Shown: positions 43,106 through 52,154, counted from the first letter of the stretch. The stretch is DNA of 56,662 nucleotides from Bacillota bacterium (GCA_012840725.1 DURQ01000055.1:1-56662); one strand, 5' to 3'. The notes: generated from the sequence alone by a model not told the origin. A program made the numbers and translations.

Positions 43106-43269
43106 GCAAGTCACCTCCGATGGTAAATTGTGTTATAATTACCAAGAGCCAAGAGGTTTTCCTGCTATATCGCAAAAAAATAACACAAACCTTAGCATTC
43201 CTCCCAAATACGGGGGACCTGCGAAGGCTTTTCGTAACGTGAGTACTTGGCCTTTCTCGAATATTGATG

Positions 43270-43884
43270 CTAGAACTTGTCCCACAAGGGGCGCAAAATG
43301 CGGTGCACAAGTACTGCGGCAACTGCGATGATCACGCCCTTGACAAGGTTAAACGGCACGATTGCAAATACCACCAGTGTTCTCAGGTCGACCACTGCTG
43401 CGTTGACCTGCGATGCCACCGATACGAAGGCATCCACAGGAAGGCCCATAACCACAGCGTACGCTGGGATGAAGATGAAGTAGTTGAGAACTCCCGCAAA
43501 AACAGCCGCGCCGACTGTTGCCAGTACTGCGCCCAAGATGACGCCGTTACGATGCGGCCATTTCTCGTACACAATCCCCAAGATCAGCACATAACCAGCG
43601 CCTACCAAGAAGTTGGCTAGTTCGCCCACACCACCTGTGCTGCTGCCCACGATCAGTTTCAGCAGGTTCTTGAGCAGTTCGATCATGACGCCGGCCGCAG
43701 GGCCCATGCTGAAAGCGCCGATCACGGCGGGCACATCGCTGAGGTCCACCTGCAGGAAGATTGGAAAGAGCGGCAGCGGGAAATCCAGGAGCATCAAGAT
43801 CATCCCGAGCCCACCAAGCATCCCCATCTTCACCAAAGAACTGGTGGCAAACATGTTTCGAGACCGACTAGCATTGCGGATCAT
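43270..43884 (-). CDS. ribU: ECF transporter S component RibU (riboflavin)
   Basis: The 204-residue membrane protein has six hydrophobic segments and RibU features (LKMG-like N-terminus, FLQVDLSDVPAVIGAFSMGPAAGVMIELLKNLLKLI). It binds riboflavin and works with the shared EcfA/A'/T energising module, which is not in this window. Control by an FMN riboswitch (43973-44096) with a terminator directly upstream confirms the substrate. ATG 43884 has GAGGG 6 bases upstream; ATG 43890 is the alternative. Confidence 0.94.
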   Translation of the reverse strand: MIRNASRSRNMFATSSLVKMGMLGGLGMILMLLDFPLPLFPIFLQVDLSDVPAVIGAFSMGPAAGVMIELLKNLLKLIVGSSTGGVGELANFLVGAGYVLILGIVYEKWPHRNGVILGAVLATVGAAVFAGVLNYFIFIPAYAVVMGLPVDAFVSVASQVNAAVVDLRTLVVFAIVPFNLVKGVIIAVAAVLVHRILRPLWDKF

Positions 43885-43915
43885 TGCCATCCCTCACTTT
43901 GTGATCTTTTCCACG

Positions 43916-43947
43916 AAAAAAAGCAACCCGAAATTCTTCAGGTTGCT
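43916..43947 (-). terminator. Terminator of the FMN riboswitch (expression platform)
   Basis: On the minus strand AGCAACC (43947-43941) pairs with GGGTTGCT (43930-43923 region) and is followed by seven T (43922-43916). It lies between the aptamer and the ribU start, as expected for FMN-induced transcription termination. Confidence 0.88.
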
Positions 43948-43972
43948 GTGAAGGCAGCAAGACTGTCACCAG

Positions 43973-44096
43973 CCATTCTTCTCCCATCCAGACTATACTG
44001 TCGGTTTCGGAATCTCACCGAATCAACGATCAGGATTTGACCGCTCGCGGACTGTCACCGCCGGTAGGGAATTTCACCCTGCCCCGAAGAATTTCC
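43973..44096 (-). promoter_or_regulatory. FMN riboswitch (RFN element)
   Basis: Reading the minus strand the hallmark blocks are TCTTCGGGGCAGGGTGAAAT, TCCCTACCGGCGGTGACAGT, CGGTGAGATTCCGAAACCGA and CAGTATAGTCTGGATGGGAG followed by AAGAATGG. This is a complete aptamer. It controls ribU by transcription termination. Confidence 0.97.
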
Positions 44097-44115
44097 GTAT
44101 GCTGTTTTCAGGTTC

Positions 44116-44144
44116 AGTATAGCGCAGTGATCTGCCCGAGTCAA
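44116..44144 (-). promoter_or_regulatory. Promoter of the FMN riboswitch-ribU transcript
   Basis: TTGACT (44144-44139) and TATACT (44121-44116) are 17 bases apart on the minus strand, about 20 bases before the aptamer. Confidence 0.8.
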
Positions 44145-44154
44145 GGAACGAAAA

Positions 44155-44538
44155 TCATTCCCGAACCAGGCAGAAGGGATGGCCCGCGGGGTCAAACAGC
44201 ACGGTCCAGTGGTCCGAATACTGCACGGGAGACACCACCGCTCCACACTCAACGGCATGGGCGACTGCCGCTTCCAGATCGGAAACGGCGAAATCCAGAT
44301 GGATGCTCTTCTGCTGTTCATCTGGACGGTCAGGCCAGACTGGGCGTTTGTATTCTGGCTCTTGTTGGAACAACAGGAACGGTGTCTGCGGGAAAACGCC
44401 TACTGAAATCCACTCAGGATTCTCATCGTACTTCTGCCAGCCCAAAAGCTTGGCGTAGAACTCGGCCAGTTCGTGAGCATCACTGCAGTCGAGAACAATC
44501 GCCTGCAGTTTGATTTTCACCTTCTTTTCCTCACTCAT
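44155..44538 (-). CDS. VOC (glyoxalase-like) family protein
   Basis: The 127-residue protein consists of two beta-alpha-beta-beta-beta modules of the vicinal oxygen chelate fold: IVLDCSDAHELAEFYAKLLGW in the first and IHLDFAVSDLEAAVAHAVECG then WTVLFDPAGHPFCLV in the second. The probable metal ligands are the His of IHLDF and acidic residues. The substrate is unknown. ATG 44538 follows GGAGGGG. It lies 29 bases downstream of the SDR gene and may be co-transcribed. Confidence 0.9.
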   Translation of the reverse strand: MSEEKKVKIKLQAIVLDCSDAHELAEFYAKLLGWQKYDENPEWISVGVFPQTPFLLFQQEPEYKRPVWPDRPDEQQKSIHLDFAVSDLEAAVAHAVECGAVVSPVQYSDHWTVLFDPAGHPFCLVRE

Positions 44539-44567
44539 CCTCTCCCCTCCTTTCCCTGAACCTGTCG

Positions 44568-45368
44568 TCACTTGAGGTCAAACATGCTGCTGATCAACAC
44601 ATCCCCCAGCCTGGGAAAGAGCACGTAGAACCTGGCCCCAAGCTCCATCGCCCAGGGAAGGTTGATTTCCCGCCGGTTGGTGAGCATGCTCTCGGCGATC
44701 CTTTCCGCCACGGCGACGGGGTCCAGCACCCAGCGTCCGAGCCTGGACAGATAGGATCCTTTAGGATCTGCTTTGTCAAAGAAGTCGGTTTTGATCGGCC
44801 CGGGGTTGACTGTGGTCACGGCGATCCCGTGTTTTCTGAGTTCCAGTCTGAGGGAGTTGGAGTAACCCCGCACCGCAAACTTCGTTGCTGCATAGACGGC
44901 CGACTTGGGCGTCGCCAGCTTGCTCGCCTGGGAGGCGATGTTGATGATGTGCCCCCTGCCCGCCTTCTTCATTTCCCGGGCTGCCTCCTGGCTGAGCCGG
45001 ATCAGGCTGAGCACGTTCACCTTGAACATTTCCTCGGTTACGGACTCAGGCGTGTCCACCGCTTCGGTGAACAGCCCAAACCCCGCGTTGTTCACAAGGA
45101 CATCGATTGCTCCCGCTTCATCGAGGATGCGCTGCAGTACCCGCCCCACCTGTTCGCCATCTGTCACGTCGAGGGCGTAGGCGTAACTCGGGCCGCCCGA
45201 AAGCTCGCGGCAGCGTTCCTGCACAGCCTGGAGCCGCTCCAACCTTCTGGCCGCCGCTGCCACCACGGCCCCCCGCTTGGCTGCGGCGTAGGCAATCTGC
45301 TCACCCAAACCTCCAGAGGCCCCGGTGATCAGTACTACCTTCCCCTTCAACCTGTGAGGGTTTCCCAT
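44568..45368 (-). CDS. Short-chain dehydrogenase/reductase
   Basis: The 266-residue classical SDR shows the cofactor motif TGASGGLG near residue 16, an Arg-rich loop (AARRLERL) suggesting NADPH, the NNAG motif, catalytic Ser in INIASQASKLA, and YAATK with the active Tyr and Lys. The C-terminal part (DVLISSMFDLK) is like the YqjQ/DltE-type group acting on lipid or fatty ketones. The substrate is uncertain. It lies between peptidase T and the VOC gene on the same strand, with small gaps. Confidence 0.93.
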   Translation of the reverse strand: MGNPHRLKGKVVLITGASGGLGEQIAYAAAKRGAVVAAAARRLERLQAVQERCRELSGGPSYAYALDVTDGEQVGRVLQRILDEAGAIDVLVNNAGFGLFTEAVDTPESVTEEMFKVNVLSLIRLSQEAAREMKKAGRGHIINIASQASKLATPKSAVYAATKFAVRGYSNSLRLELRKHGIAVTTVNPGPIKTDFFDKADPKGSYLSRLGRWVLDPVAVAERIAESMLTNRREINLPWAMELGARFYVLFPRLGDVLISSMFDLK

Positions 45369-45381
45369 AACCGCTGCCCTC

Positions 45382-46620
45382 CTAAACTGTCCGTTCCTTC
45401 TGACCGTATTTTTCCGCGATCTTCACCAGCACTGCCGCACAGTCATCCATGGACTGGGCGCAGGCGAACTCCAGCTTGGAGTGGTGGTTGTGGCTGCCGG
45501 TACCAAGGTTGGGGCAGGGCAGTCCCATGAAGGAAAGGCGAGCGCCGTCCGTCCCGCCGCGTACAGGTACGCTGTGAGGCACGCCGCCAATTTCCTTCAC
45601 CGCCTCATAGGCAGTCTCGATCAGGTGCCAATGGGGCTTGATCTGTTCGTGCATGTTGGCGTAGCTGTCCTCCAGCTCAACAGTGACCGTGCCCGCCCCG
45701 TACTTCTCATTCAGCCACCTGGCCGTACTCTGCATCCTCTCTTTGCGGGACGTGAAGATCGCGGCATCGTGATCGCGGATGATGTAGACCAGCTTGGCTT
45801 CTTCCACGCTGCCCACCATCGATATTAGATGGTAGAATCCCTCATAGCCTTCGGTGTGCTCGGGCCGTTCCACACTGGGCAGCAGGCCGGCAAACTCCAT
45901 GGCAATCAGCGAGGCATTCTTCATCTTGTTCTTCGCCGCACCAGGGTGGATGTTCCGTCCTTTGACGACAACCCTGGCGGTGGCCGCGTTAAAGGTCTCA
46001 TACTCCACTTCGCCAAAGGCAGCCCCGTCCACAGTGTAGGCATAGTCGGCTCCGAAATGCTCTACGTCAAACTTGTCGGCGCCGCGCCCAATCTCCTCAT
46101 CCGGGGTGAAGGCGATCTTGATGGTGCCGTGCTTGATGCTCTCATCGCTGAGCAGGATCTCGGCCATGGTGATGATCTCGGCAATGCCAGCTCGGTTATC
46201 TGCACCGAGGAGGGTGGTGCCGTCAGTCACCACCAGGTCCTTTCCCACATAGTCTTTGAGAACGGGGAACTCTGTTGGGCTGAGCACGATATTTCCCTCG
46301 GGGTTGAGCACGATCTCTCCCCCATCGTAGTTCTCCACCAGCCGAGCTTTAATGTTCTCATAGGGGACATCGCGCACCACGTCCATGTGGGCGATGAAGC
46401 CGATCACTGGACCGTTCCAGTTCTCGATGTTGGCTTCGATAGTCCCGTAGACATAACCGTTTTCGTCGACATGGGCATCTTCAATGCCTAAGCTGAGCAT
46501 TTCCTCGACGAGAGCTCTGGCGAATTCCAGCTGCTCAGGAGAGCTGGGACAGCTGGGGCTGGAGCTATCGGAAGCGGCAGGAAATGCCGTGTACTTGATC
46601 AGCCTCTCATAGGCCCGCAT
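45382..46620 (-). CDS. pepT: Peptidase T (tripeptide aminopeptidase)
   Basis: The 412-residue M20B enzyme removes the N-terminal residue from tripeptides. Zinc-site motifs are IGFIAHMDVV, LLGADNRAGIAEI with the bridging Asp, FTPDEEIGRGADKFD with the catalytic Glu pair, and VDGAAFGEVEYETFNAA. The C-terminal SHNHHSKLEFA holds another ligand. RGGTDGARLSFMGLP is characteristic of PepT. AAGGAGG lies upstream of ATG 46620. It heads a probable pepT-SDR-VOC unit. Confidence 0.96.
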   Translation of the reverse strand: MRAYERLIKYTAFPAASDSSSPSCPSSPEQLEFARALVEEMLSLGIEDAHVDENGYVYGTIEANIENWNGPVIGFIAHMDVVRDVPYENIKARLVENYDGGEIVLNPEGNIVLSPTEFPVLKDYVGKDLVVTDGTTLLGADNRAGIAEIITMAEILLSDESIKHGTIKIAFTPDEEIGRGADKFDVEHFGADYAYTVDGAAFGEVEYETFNAATARVVVKGRNIHPGAAKNKMKNASLIAMEFAGLLPSVERPEHTEGYEGFYHLISMVGSVEEAKLVYIIRDHDAAIFTSRKERMQSTARWLNEKYGAGTVTVELEDSYANMHEQIKPHWHLIETAYEAVKEIGGVPHSVPVRGGTDGARLSFMGLPCPNLGTGSHNHHSKLEFACAQSMDDCAAVLVKIAEKYGQKERTV

Positions 46621-46772
46621 GGGTTTTCCTCCTTTGTAACTTCTCCACTGTATTCTGGTATGGTTCGAGAAAACGACGGCGTCCCCTTCCAGGACTTCAC
46701 TTTTTCCAAAGACAAGGAAATGCTTCTCGTTCGAATTTTACGGCAGGGCAAACGGATTTGGAGGAGAATGTG

Positions 46773-46901
46773 ATGAATCGCGCATACTTCGGCAGTATGC
46801 CGGAACGTCCTGCAGTTCATCACAAAGGAGGCGGTGGCAGCAGGAGGAAAGCACAGCGCGGAAGCATCTTCAGCCAGTCGATCATGGCACCGTCGGTTTG
46901 A
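46773..46901 (+). CDS. Possible 42-residue protein upstream of the pyrophosphatase gene
   Basis: A frame of 42 codons starts at ATG 46773, 6 bases after GGAGGAG, and ends 33 bases before hppA. The product is basic and glycine-rich in the middle (HHKGGGGSRRKAQRG) and has no membrane segment. I recognise no family. The strong ribosome binding site and position support a small co-transcribed gene or leader, but chance cannot be excluded. Confidence 0.4.
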   Translation: MNRAYFGSMPERPAVHHKGGGGSRRKAQRGSIFSQSIMAPSV

Positions 46902-46934
46902 GTACGTCGTCCGAAATCATATGGAGGGATTTAC

Positions 46935-49010
46935 ATGAACTGGTTTGCCGTATCGGTTGTCGTTGCTCTGCTCGCTTTCGCCACAGCCGCTTGGCTGTAC
47001 CTTTGGGTCAGTAAACAGGCTTCCGGTACCAAGAAGGTCCAGGAAATTAGTGGACTGATCCGGGAAGGAGCAAGAGTGTTCCTGAACCGTGAGTACCGCC
47101 TGCTTGCTGCGTTTGTTCTGGTAGTTGCTGTACTGATCCTGCTCTTTCTCCCAGAACCGATCTGGCATGGAACACCTCAGCGCAACATCGTGATGGCCCT
47201 TGCCTACATCGCTGGTTCTGTTTTCTCAGGCTTGGCCGGAAAAATCGGTATGAACATCGCCACAATCGCCAACTCCCGGACCGCCACCGCCGCGGTGGAC
47301 AGCATGGAGAAGTCCTTTATGATCGGATTTAGGGGCGGCGCTGTCATGGGTATGGCGGTCGTGGGAGCAAGCCTTTTAGGTGTCACGGGCATCGTTATGC
47401 TCACTGGTGATGTTGCCATGACTCTGGGCTTCAGCTTTGGCGCTTCGTCCCTTGCTCTGTTTGCCAAAGCGGGCGGCGGTATTTTCACCAAGACGGCGGA
47501 CATTGCCGCGGACCTCGTTGGCAAGGTCGAGCTGGATATTCCTGAAGATGACCCGCGCAACCCGGCAGTAATCGCCGACAACGTTGGCGACAACGTTGGT
47601 GACGTGGCCGGTATGGGTGCTGACCTCTTTGACTCACACGTTGCTTCCCTGTCCGCAGCCGTGGTGTTGGCCGTAGCCCTGGACGGCGGCATCGGCAAGT
47701 TCACCCAGATGGTTTTCTGCTTCGGAGCCATCGGACTCCTCTCTTCCATCCTCGGGGTCCTGGTTGCCCGCATCAGCAAAGGTGCCGATCCCACTGCCGC
47801 CCTGAACAAGCTTACTTACATCACCACCGGGGTTTATGTCGTGTTGACCGGTATTGCCACCCTGTCCTTCGGGTTTGACTGGCGCTACTGGGCAGCGGCT
47901 ATGCTCGGGTTGGGCGTAGGTGTGATCATCGGTATCGCTACCGACTTTTTCACCAACGACCAGCGCAAGCCAGTCCAGCAGGTGGCTGAAGCATCCCAGT
48001 CCGGACCGGCCTTTACCATGCTCTCAGGTATGAGCTACGGTTTCCTGAGCGTCTTCCCTGCACTCGTCGGCATCGCCGTATCTGCTCTGGGAGCGTTCCT
48101 GATCACTAACGGAATTGACCCAACGAGCATCACCGACGCTCTGTTTGGCATCTCCATCGCTGCGGTCGGCATGCTCTCCATCGTGGGCATGATCATCTCG
48201 AACGACGCCTACGGGCCCATCGTCGACAACGCCCGGGGTCTGGTTGAGATGGGCGGTTTGGGTGAAAAGGCTCTGCGCATAACCGACGACCTCGACAGCG
48301 CAGGCAACACCGTCAAGGCCATCACCAAAGGCTTTGCCATCAGTGCTGCCGGCCTGACCGTCATCGCCCTGCTCGGAGCCTTCCTGTCGGAAGCAAACGA
48401 CGTACTGAGCGCCAGAGGCCTTGAACTGATTACGGGGTTTGATGTGATGAACCCGCTGGTCTTCTTCGGCCTGATCGTGGGTTCGGCTGTCCCGGCTGTC
48501 TTCTCCGCCATGCTCATGCTCGGTGTCAACCGCAATGCTGAGCGGATGGTTGATGAGATCCACCGCCAGTTTGAGGAGATCCCAGGCCTCAAGGAAGGCA
48601 AACCCAATGCCAAACCGGACTATGCACGCTGCATTGACATCGCCACCACGGGCGCTCTGAAAGAGCTCATCCCCGCCGGCCTGATGGCCATCCTGGTGAC
48701 CCTGGCCGTGGGCTTCATCGGCGGAGTGACGGCAATCGGCGGCTACCTGGCTGGGAACATCGTCAGCGGCCTGCTGCTCGCCCTGTTTATGAGCAACTCC
48801 GGCGGTCTGTGGGACAACGCGAAGAAGTATGTGGAAGCCGGCAACCTGGGCGGCAAGGGTTCTGCCGCTCACAAGGCCGCCGTTGTCGGCGACACGGTGG
48901 GCGACCCGTTTAAGGACACCGCTGGTCCGTCCATCAACACCCAGATCACAGTGGTCTCTCTGGTTTCATCCCTGGCCGCTGGGCTGTTTATCCTCTTCTC
49001 GATCTTTTAG
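46935..49010 (+). CDS. hppA: Membrane-bound proton-pumping pyrophosphatase
   Basis: The 691-residue membrane protein of about sixteen segments hydrolyses pyrophosphate and pumps ions. The catalytic signature is ADLVGKVELDIPEDDPRNPAVIADNVGDNVGD, with a second acidic motif near the C-terminus (VVGDTVGDPFKDTAGPS). The segment SAGNTVKAITKGFAI has Lys where K+-dependent enzymes have Ala, which marks the K+-independent, H+-pumping subfamily. GGAGGG lies 6 bases before ATG 46935. It is monocistronic or follows the small ORF at 46773. It would save energy on the low-yield fermentation suggested by the neighbours. Confidence 0.96.
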   Translation: MNWFAVSVVVALLAFATAAWLYLWVSKQASGTKKVQEISGLIREGARVFLNREYRLLAAFVLVVAVLILLFLPEPIWHGTPQRNIVMALAYIAGSVFSGLAGKIGMNIATIANSRTATAAVDSMEKSFMIGFRGGAVMGMAVVGASLLGVTGIVMLTGDVAMTLGFSFGASSLALFAKAGGGIFTKTADIAADLVGKVELDIPEDDPRNPAVIADNVGDNVGDVAGMGADLFDSHVASLSAAVVLAVALDGGIGKFTQMVFCFGAIGLLSSILGVLVARISKGADPTAALNKLTYITTGVYVVLTGIATLSFGFDWRYWAAAMLGLGVGVIIGIATDFFTNDQRKPVQQVAEASQSGPAFTMLSGMSYGFLSVFPALVGIAVSALGAFLITNGIDPTSITDALFGISIAAVGMLSIVGMIISNDAYGPIVDNARGLVEMGGLGEKALRITDDLDSAGNTVKAITKGFAISAAGLTVIALLGAFLSEANDVLSARGLELITGFDVMNPLVFFGLIVGSAVPAVFSAMLMLGVNRNAERMVDEIHRQFEEIPGLKEGKPNAKPDYARCIDIATTGALKELIPAGLMAILVTLAVGFIGGVTAIGGYLAGNIVSGLLLALFMSNSGGLWDNAKKYVEAGNLGGKGSAAHKAAVVGDTVGDPFKDTAGPSINTQITVVSLVSSLAAGLFILFSIF

Positions 49011-49032
49011 GGCTGAGAAACAGATAACTAAA

Positions 49033-49064
49033 GGGTGGGTTCACTGCGAACCCACCCCCTTTTT
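49033..49064 (+). terminator. Intrinsic terminator of hppA
   Basis: GGGTGGGTTC (49033-49042) pairs with GAACCCACCC (49048-49057), followed by CC and TTTTT. Confidence 0.9.
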
Positions 49065-49069
49065 CTGTC

Positions 49070-49984
49070 CTACACCCAACCGAACGCCCGAAGGACTTTG
49101 TAACGTTCCACAGCCAGGATGCCCTGCCAGTAGCGCCGGGCCACCGAGAACTCCTCTGGATACTGTCCCCAACCCCAGGTGATATCCCAGATGCCCCAGT
49201 CTGATCTGCTCTCCAGGAAAAAGCGCAGGTTTTCTTCGACTAAGGGCCGGAGCTCCCCATAAAGGGGATCTGCTGGGCTCTTCACGAATTCCACAGGCTG
49301 AGGCTTGTAGCTGTGCCCCCAGCTGGCCGCATCACGGTCGATGGTTGCGCGGACGAGCGATTTGGCCTTTTCTTCCACCTCCGCATAGGAGTACCCCACC
49401 TCCGCTTCGAACTGCTTTTTATACGGCTGGAGAAGCTTCAGGCACTGCCAGTAGTTCCTGAGACAGTGCCACTCCACACTGTCGGCCGCCAGCAGGTACT
49501 CGACGGCAGGCTTGAGGGACTCCCAACCCAAAGCGGCTTCCGGCCCCTGGGAAGATGACCAGACGATCAGAAAGGCAGCCAGCTCCACGCTGGGATTGAA
49601 CATCCACTCCTTTTGAGCATCTTCGCGCCACTCCCACCAGATTGCGTGGGGATGATCGTTGTTCTCCGGCAGTACAGTGGGCCACATGCCCGGCTCAACC
49701 TGCTCCGCAGACAGCAGATAGTCGCTCAACCTTCGTACAACCGGCTCTGCTGGTTCGGCCTGGATCTCTACCAAGATCTGCCCCGCCATCCAGCTGGCAA
49801 TGGGTGACGATTTGGGCAGCCAGCAGTCCGGCTCCAGCCCGTGGCCAAAACCCCCGTCTTCATTCTGAAAAGCCGCCAAGCACCGAAGAACCTGTTCTTT
49901 CGAGCCGCCGCAGAAGTGGAAGTCCCACAGCGCTGCCTCCAGCGGCCTGCCATACCTGCGCAGCCATCGCTCCGCTCTCTCCAT
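49070..49984 (-). CDS. Conserved protein of unknown function, predicted alpha/alpha-toroid fold
   Basis: The 304-residue protein is largely helical, with motifs like those of terpene-cyclase and prenyltransferase-type toroids: LRCLAAFQNEDGGFGHGLEPD near residue 35, and repeated Trp-rich helices (MWPTVLPENNDHPHAIWW, WGIWDITWGWGQY). No catalytic DXDD motif is visible. I know similar hypothetical proteins in Bacillota but no function. It is the last gene of a four-gene operon with a deaminase, a HAD phosphatase and a cyclase-family hydrolase, suggesting a metabolic role. ATG 49984 follows GGAGGG by 7 bases. Confidence 0.6.
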   Translation of the reverse strand: MERAERWLRRYGRPLEAALWDFHFCGGSKEQVLRCLAAFQNEDGGFGHGLEPDCWLPKSSPIASWMAGQILVEIQAEPAEPVVRRLSDYLLSAEQVEPGMWPTVLPENNDHPHAIWWEWREDAQKEWMFNPSVELAAFLIVWSSSQGPEAALGWESLKPAVEYLLAADSVEWHCLRNYWQCLKLLQPYKKQFEAEVGYSYAEVEEKAKSLVRATIDRDAASWGHSYKPQPVEFVKSPADPLYGELRPLVEENLRFFLESRSDWGIWDITWGWGQYPEEFSVARRYWQGILAVERYKVLRAFGWV

Positions 49985-49996
49985 CAAGTCGCCCTC

Positions 49997-50623
49997 CTAG
50001 TTGAACCTCTTTTTCGCTACCACCCGTACAGGGCACCCCTCCGCAGGGATGCTCAGGGGAAAGGCCATCACCTCAAAACTCTTCAACGTGCTCAGCTGTT
50101 CCAGATTGGTCAGGTTTTCGATTAAGGGAATGCCTGCCCCGAGCAGTTTCCTGTGGATCGCAAAGGGAGGTCCATCCGGTGAAGGCAGATCCATACCCAG
50201 AAGCTTGATCCCCCGTGCGATCAGCCAATCCGCGAGTTCGTCACTGATCACAGGGTGCTGCGTGTAGTACTCCTCTGTGCCCCAATAGGCGCTGTGGCCG
50301 GTCCAGAGCAAAACAACATCATCTGGCATGATCAGCTCGGCAAACTCCGGCCCGCAGCCAATTGTGTCTTGACCTCGCACATCAAGCAGACAGCCGTTAC
50401 CGATAAAGCGATCAAGAGCCAGATCGCTTACCCTTTGGCCGCCTTCCAAGAAATGCAGGGGAGCATCGAGGTGGGTACCTGCGTGCAGCCCCGTCTGCAG
50501 GCTGTAGGCGTTGTAGCCGTCCTGTGCGGCACTTCTCTTCTGCCTCAAGACAACCGGTTCATCTCCGGGGTAGACGGGCATCTGGTCCCAAAAAGGATAA
50601 CTGAGATCGTAGAGCTGAGCCAT
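49997..50623 (-). CDS. Cyclase family protein (kynurenine formamidase-like metal hydrolase)
   Basis: The 208-residue protein has the cyclase-family metal motif HAGTHLDAPLHF near residue 47, preceded by DLSYPFWDQMPVYPGD at the N-terminus and followed by VLLWTGHSAYWG and LLGMDLPSPDG. Family members are Mn/Zn amidohydrolases such as kynurenine formamidase or isatin hydrolase; the substrate is unknown. It lies 4 bases after the HAD gene and 12 bases before the toroid protein, so it is operonic. Confidence 0.92.
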   Translation of the reverse strand: MAQLYDLSYPFWDQMPVYPGDEPVVLRQKRSAAQDGYNAYSLQTGLHAGTHLDAPLHFLEGGQRVSDLALDRFIGNGCLLDVRGQDTIGCGPEFAELIMPDDVVLLWTGHSAYWGTEEYYTQHPVISDELADWLIARGIKLLGMDLPSPDGPPFAIHRKLLGAGIPLIENLTNLEQLSTLKSFEVMAFPLSIPAEGCPVRVVAKKRFN

Positions 50624-50627
50624 GGCA

Positions 50628-51341
50628 TCACATCCTGTCTGGAAGCGTTGTCAGATAGGCCACCAGGTCCTCCCTGGTACCCTGGGGGAAATGGGAGAAA
50701 TCTGCTCCGCGAGTGTTGATCAGGTTGTCCGTAACCAAGAAAACCTCCATCCCAAGCTCAGCTGCGGGCAGATCCTCCGCCACATCGTTGCCTATCATCA
50801 GACACTCCTGAGGCTCCGCTCCAACGGCCGTCAGGATGTCTTGGAAGTAGCTCAGATTGGGCTTGCTGAAGCGGGAGTTCTCAAAGGTAGTGATCAGGGC
50901 GAAATCGCGAGGATCGAGGCCAGCCCAGCCCACCCGGGTCAGCGTGGCGATGCTGGGGAAAACGGGGTTGGTCGCAAGCACCAGCTGATACCCCTTGGCC
51001 TTAAGGACCTGAACCGCCTGTCGAGCCAGGGGGGTCGGCTGCACCACTTCCTTCAGCTTGGTGAACTCGTTGCTGTAGAAATCCTCAAACACCCTGAGGT
51101 GCACTTCCCTTTCGCCGCCGCAGCGGTAGAGGAACAGCTGCCAGAAGCGTTCTTCGTTGGTCATGGCTCCATCGTTGTTGAGCATCGCTTCCAGGCCTTC
51201 CATAACCGCGGCCACCAGCTCCTGGGGATGGTATCCGCTGGCAGCAGCCTTGGCAGCGAGCTCCCCCAGATAGGCCTTCATGAACGCCTGCATATCCATG
51301 GGCAGAAGGGTTCCATCCAGGTCAAAAAGCACTGTCCTCAT
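50628..51341 (-). CDS. HAD family hydrolase
   Basis: The 237-residue protein is a HAD phosphatase with motif [11 protein letters not shown], a cap domain (residues 20-100), motif II LVLATNP, motif III Lys in RFSKPNLSYF, and motif IV MIGNDVAEDLPAA. It should dephosphorylate a small metabolite, perhaps a nucleotide, given the nucleoside deaminase upstream. ATG 51341 follows GGAGGTG by 7 bases and overlaps the deaminase 3' end by 20 bases. Confidence 0.92.
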   Translation of the reverse strand: MRTVLFDLDGTLLPMDMQAFMKAYLGELAAKAAASGYHPQELVAAVMEGLEAMLNNDGAMTNEERFWQLFLYRCGGEREVHLRVFEDFYSNEFTKLKEVVQPTPLARQAVQVLKAKGYQLVLATNPVFPSIATLTRVGWAGLDPRDFALITTFENSRFSKPNLSYFQDILTAVGAEPQECLMIGNDVAEDLPAAELGMEVFLVTDNLINTRGADFSHFPQGTREDLVAYLTTLPDRM

Positions 51342-52047
51342 ACAGTCCACCTCCCCGCCCTATCTCGCGTACATTGGCAGAATTCGTCATGACACGGGCG
51401 AACACCTGCTCGAATTCCCACCTTTCGCGCACTGCGGTGTGGAAGTCGCCCCTCTGGTAAAGGGCTGTGCCGACATGGACCCCGACGGGACAATCGGATT
51501 CCCATAATTCCAGCAGCTGCTGCTGCTTTGGGTGTTTCCGGTTCAGCTCGAAGGCTGTGGCGAGCGCGATCTGAAAAACTTCAAGCGGTGAGTCTTCCCA
51601 TTCCAGATGTATGCACTTGGACCGCAGGTAGGGCGTGGCAGCAGTCAACGCGGCCGAGCCAGCCATGGCATCTCTGGCGGCATATCTCACCTGCTTGATC
51701 CCCATCATAGCAATTGCCCCAAAGCACATGGGGCAGGGCTCCAGGGTAGTATAGAGGGTGTAGAGGCGCGGGTTGTGTTCGCTGTTCCGCAGCTTGCTCA
51801 GGGCCACCATCTCGGCGTGAGCCAGATTCGTTCCCGCCAGGGGAGTGCGGATCTCATCGTCATAAATGGCGTTCTGGCCGCGGGCTAGAATCCTGTCCTC
51901 CCCGTCAACAACCACACAGCCCACGGGCACGCTTCCCCGGCAGAAAGCATCCCATGCCAGAGAAAAGGCCTCCCGCCAGATGGGGCTGATCTCGAAAGAC
52001 ACGGCATAACCTCCCTTGAGCGTTTCCATGTACTTCGACCTCTGCAT
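51322..52047 (-). CDS. Nucleoside deaminase family protein
   Basis: The protein of up to 241 residues has the zinc deaminase signature AHAEMVALS and [11 protein letters not shown], like guanine deaminase and TadA, but it is longer than TadA, with a C-terminal extension of about 90 residues. It probably acts on a free base or nucleoside; tadA is encoded elsewhere in the window. Two starts are possible: ATG 52047 and GTG 52002, the latter preceded by AAGGGAGG at a better 7-base spacing. It heads the four-gene operon running down to 49070. Confidence 0.87.
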   Translation of the reverse strand: MQRSKYMETLKGGYAVSFEISPIWREAFSLAWDAFCRGSVPVGCVVVDGEDRILARGQNAIYDDEIRTPLAGTNLAHAEMVALSKLRNSEHNPRLYTLYTTLEPCPMCFGAIAMMGIKQVRYAARDAMAGSAALTAATPYLRSKCIHLEWEDSPLEVFQIALATAFELNRKHPKQQQLLELWESDCPVGVHVGTALYQRGDFHTAVRERWEFEQVFARVMTNSANVREIGRGGGLYEDSAF

Positions 52048-52154
52048 GCTCCTTCCCTCCGCTGGAAGAACGATACGATTTTCCTCAGGAGCTTCCCGAT
52101 ATTGTTACAATAGTGTATAATGAACTTAACACAATGGGATGCGGAGGGTCACTG

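Noticed and set aside
43110-43269. Possible c-di-GMP riboswitch between ribU and the subtilase gene
   Set aside because: Short GC-rich hairpins are present, but the conserved GEMM core could not be matched.
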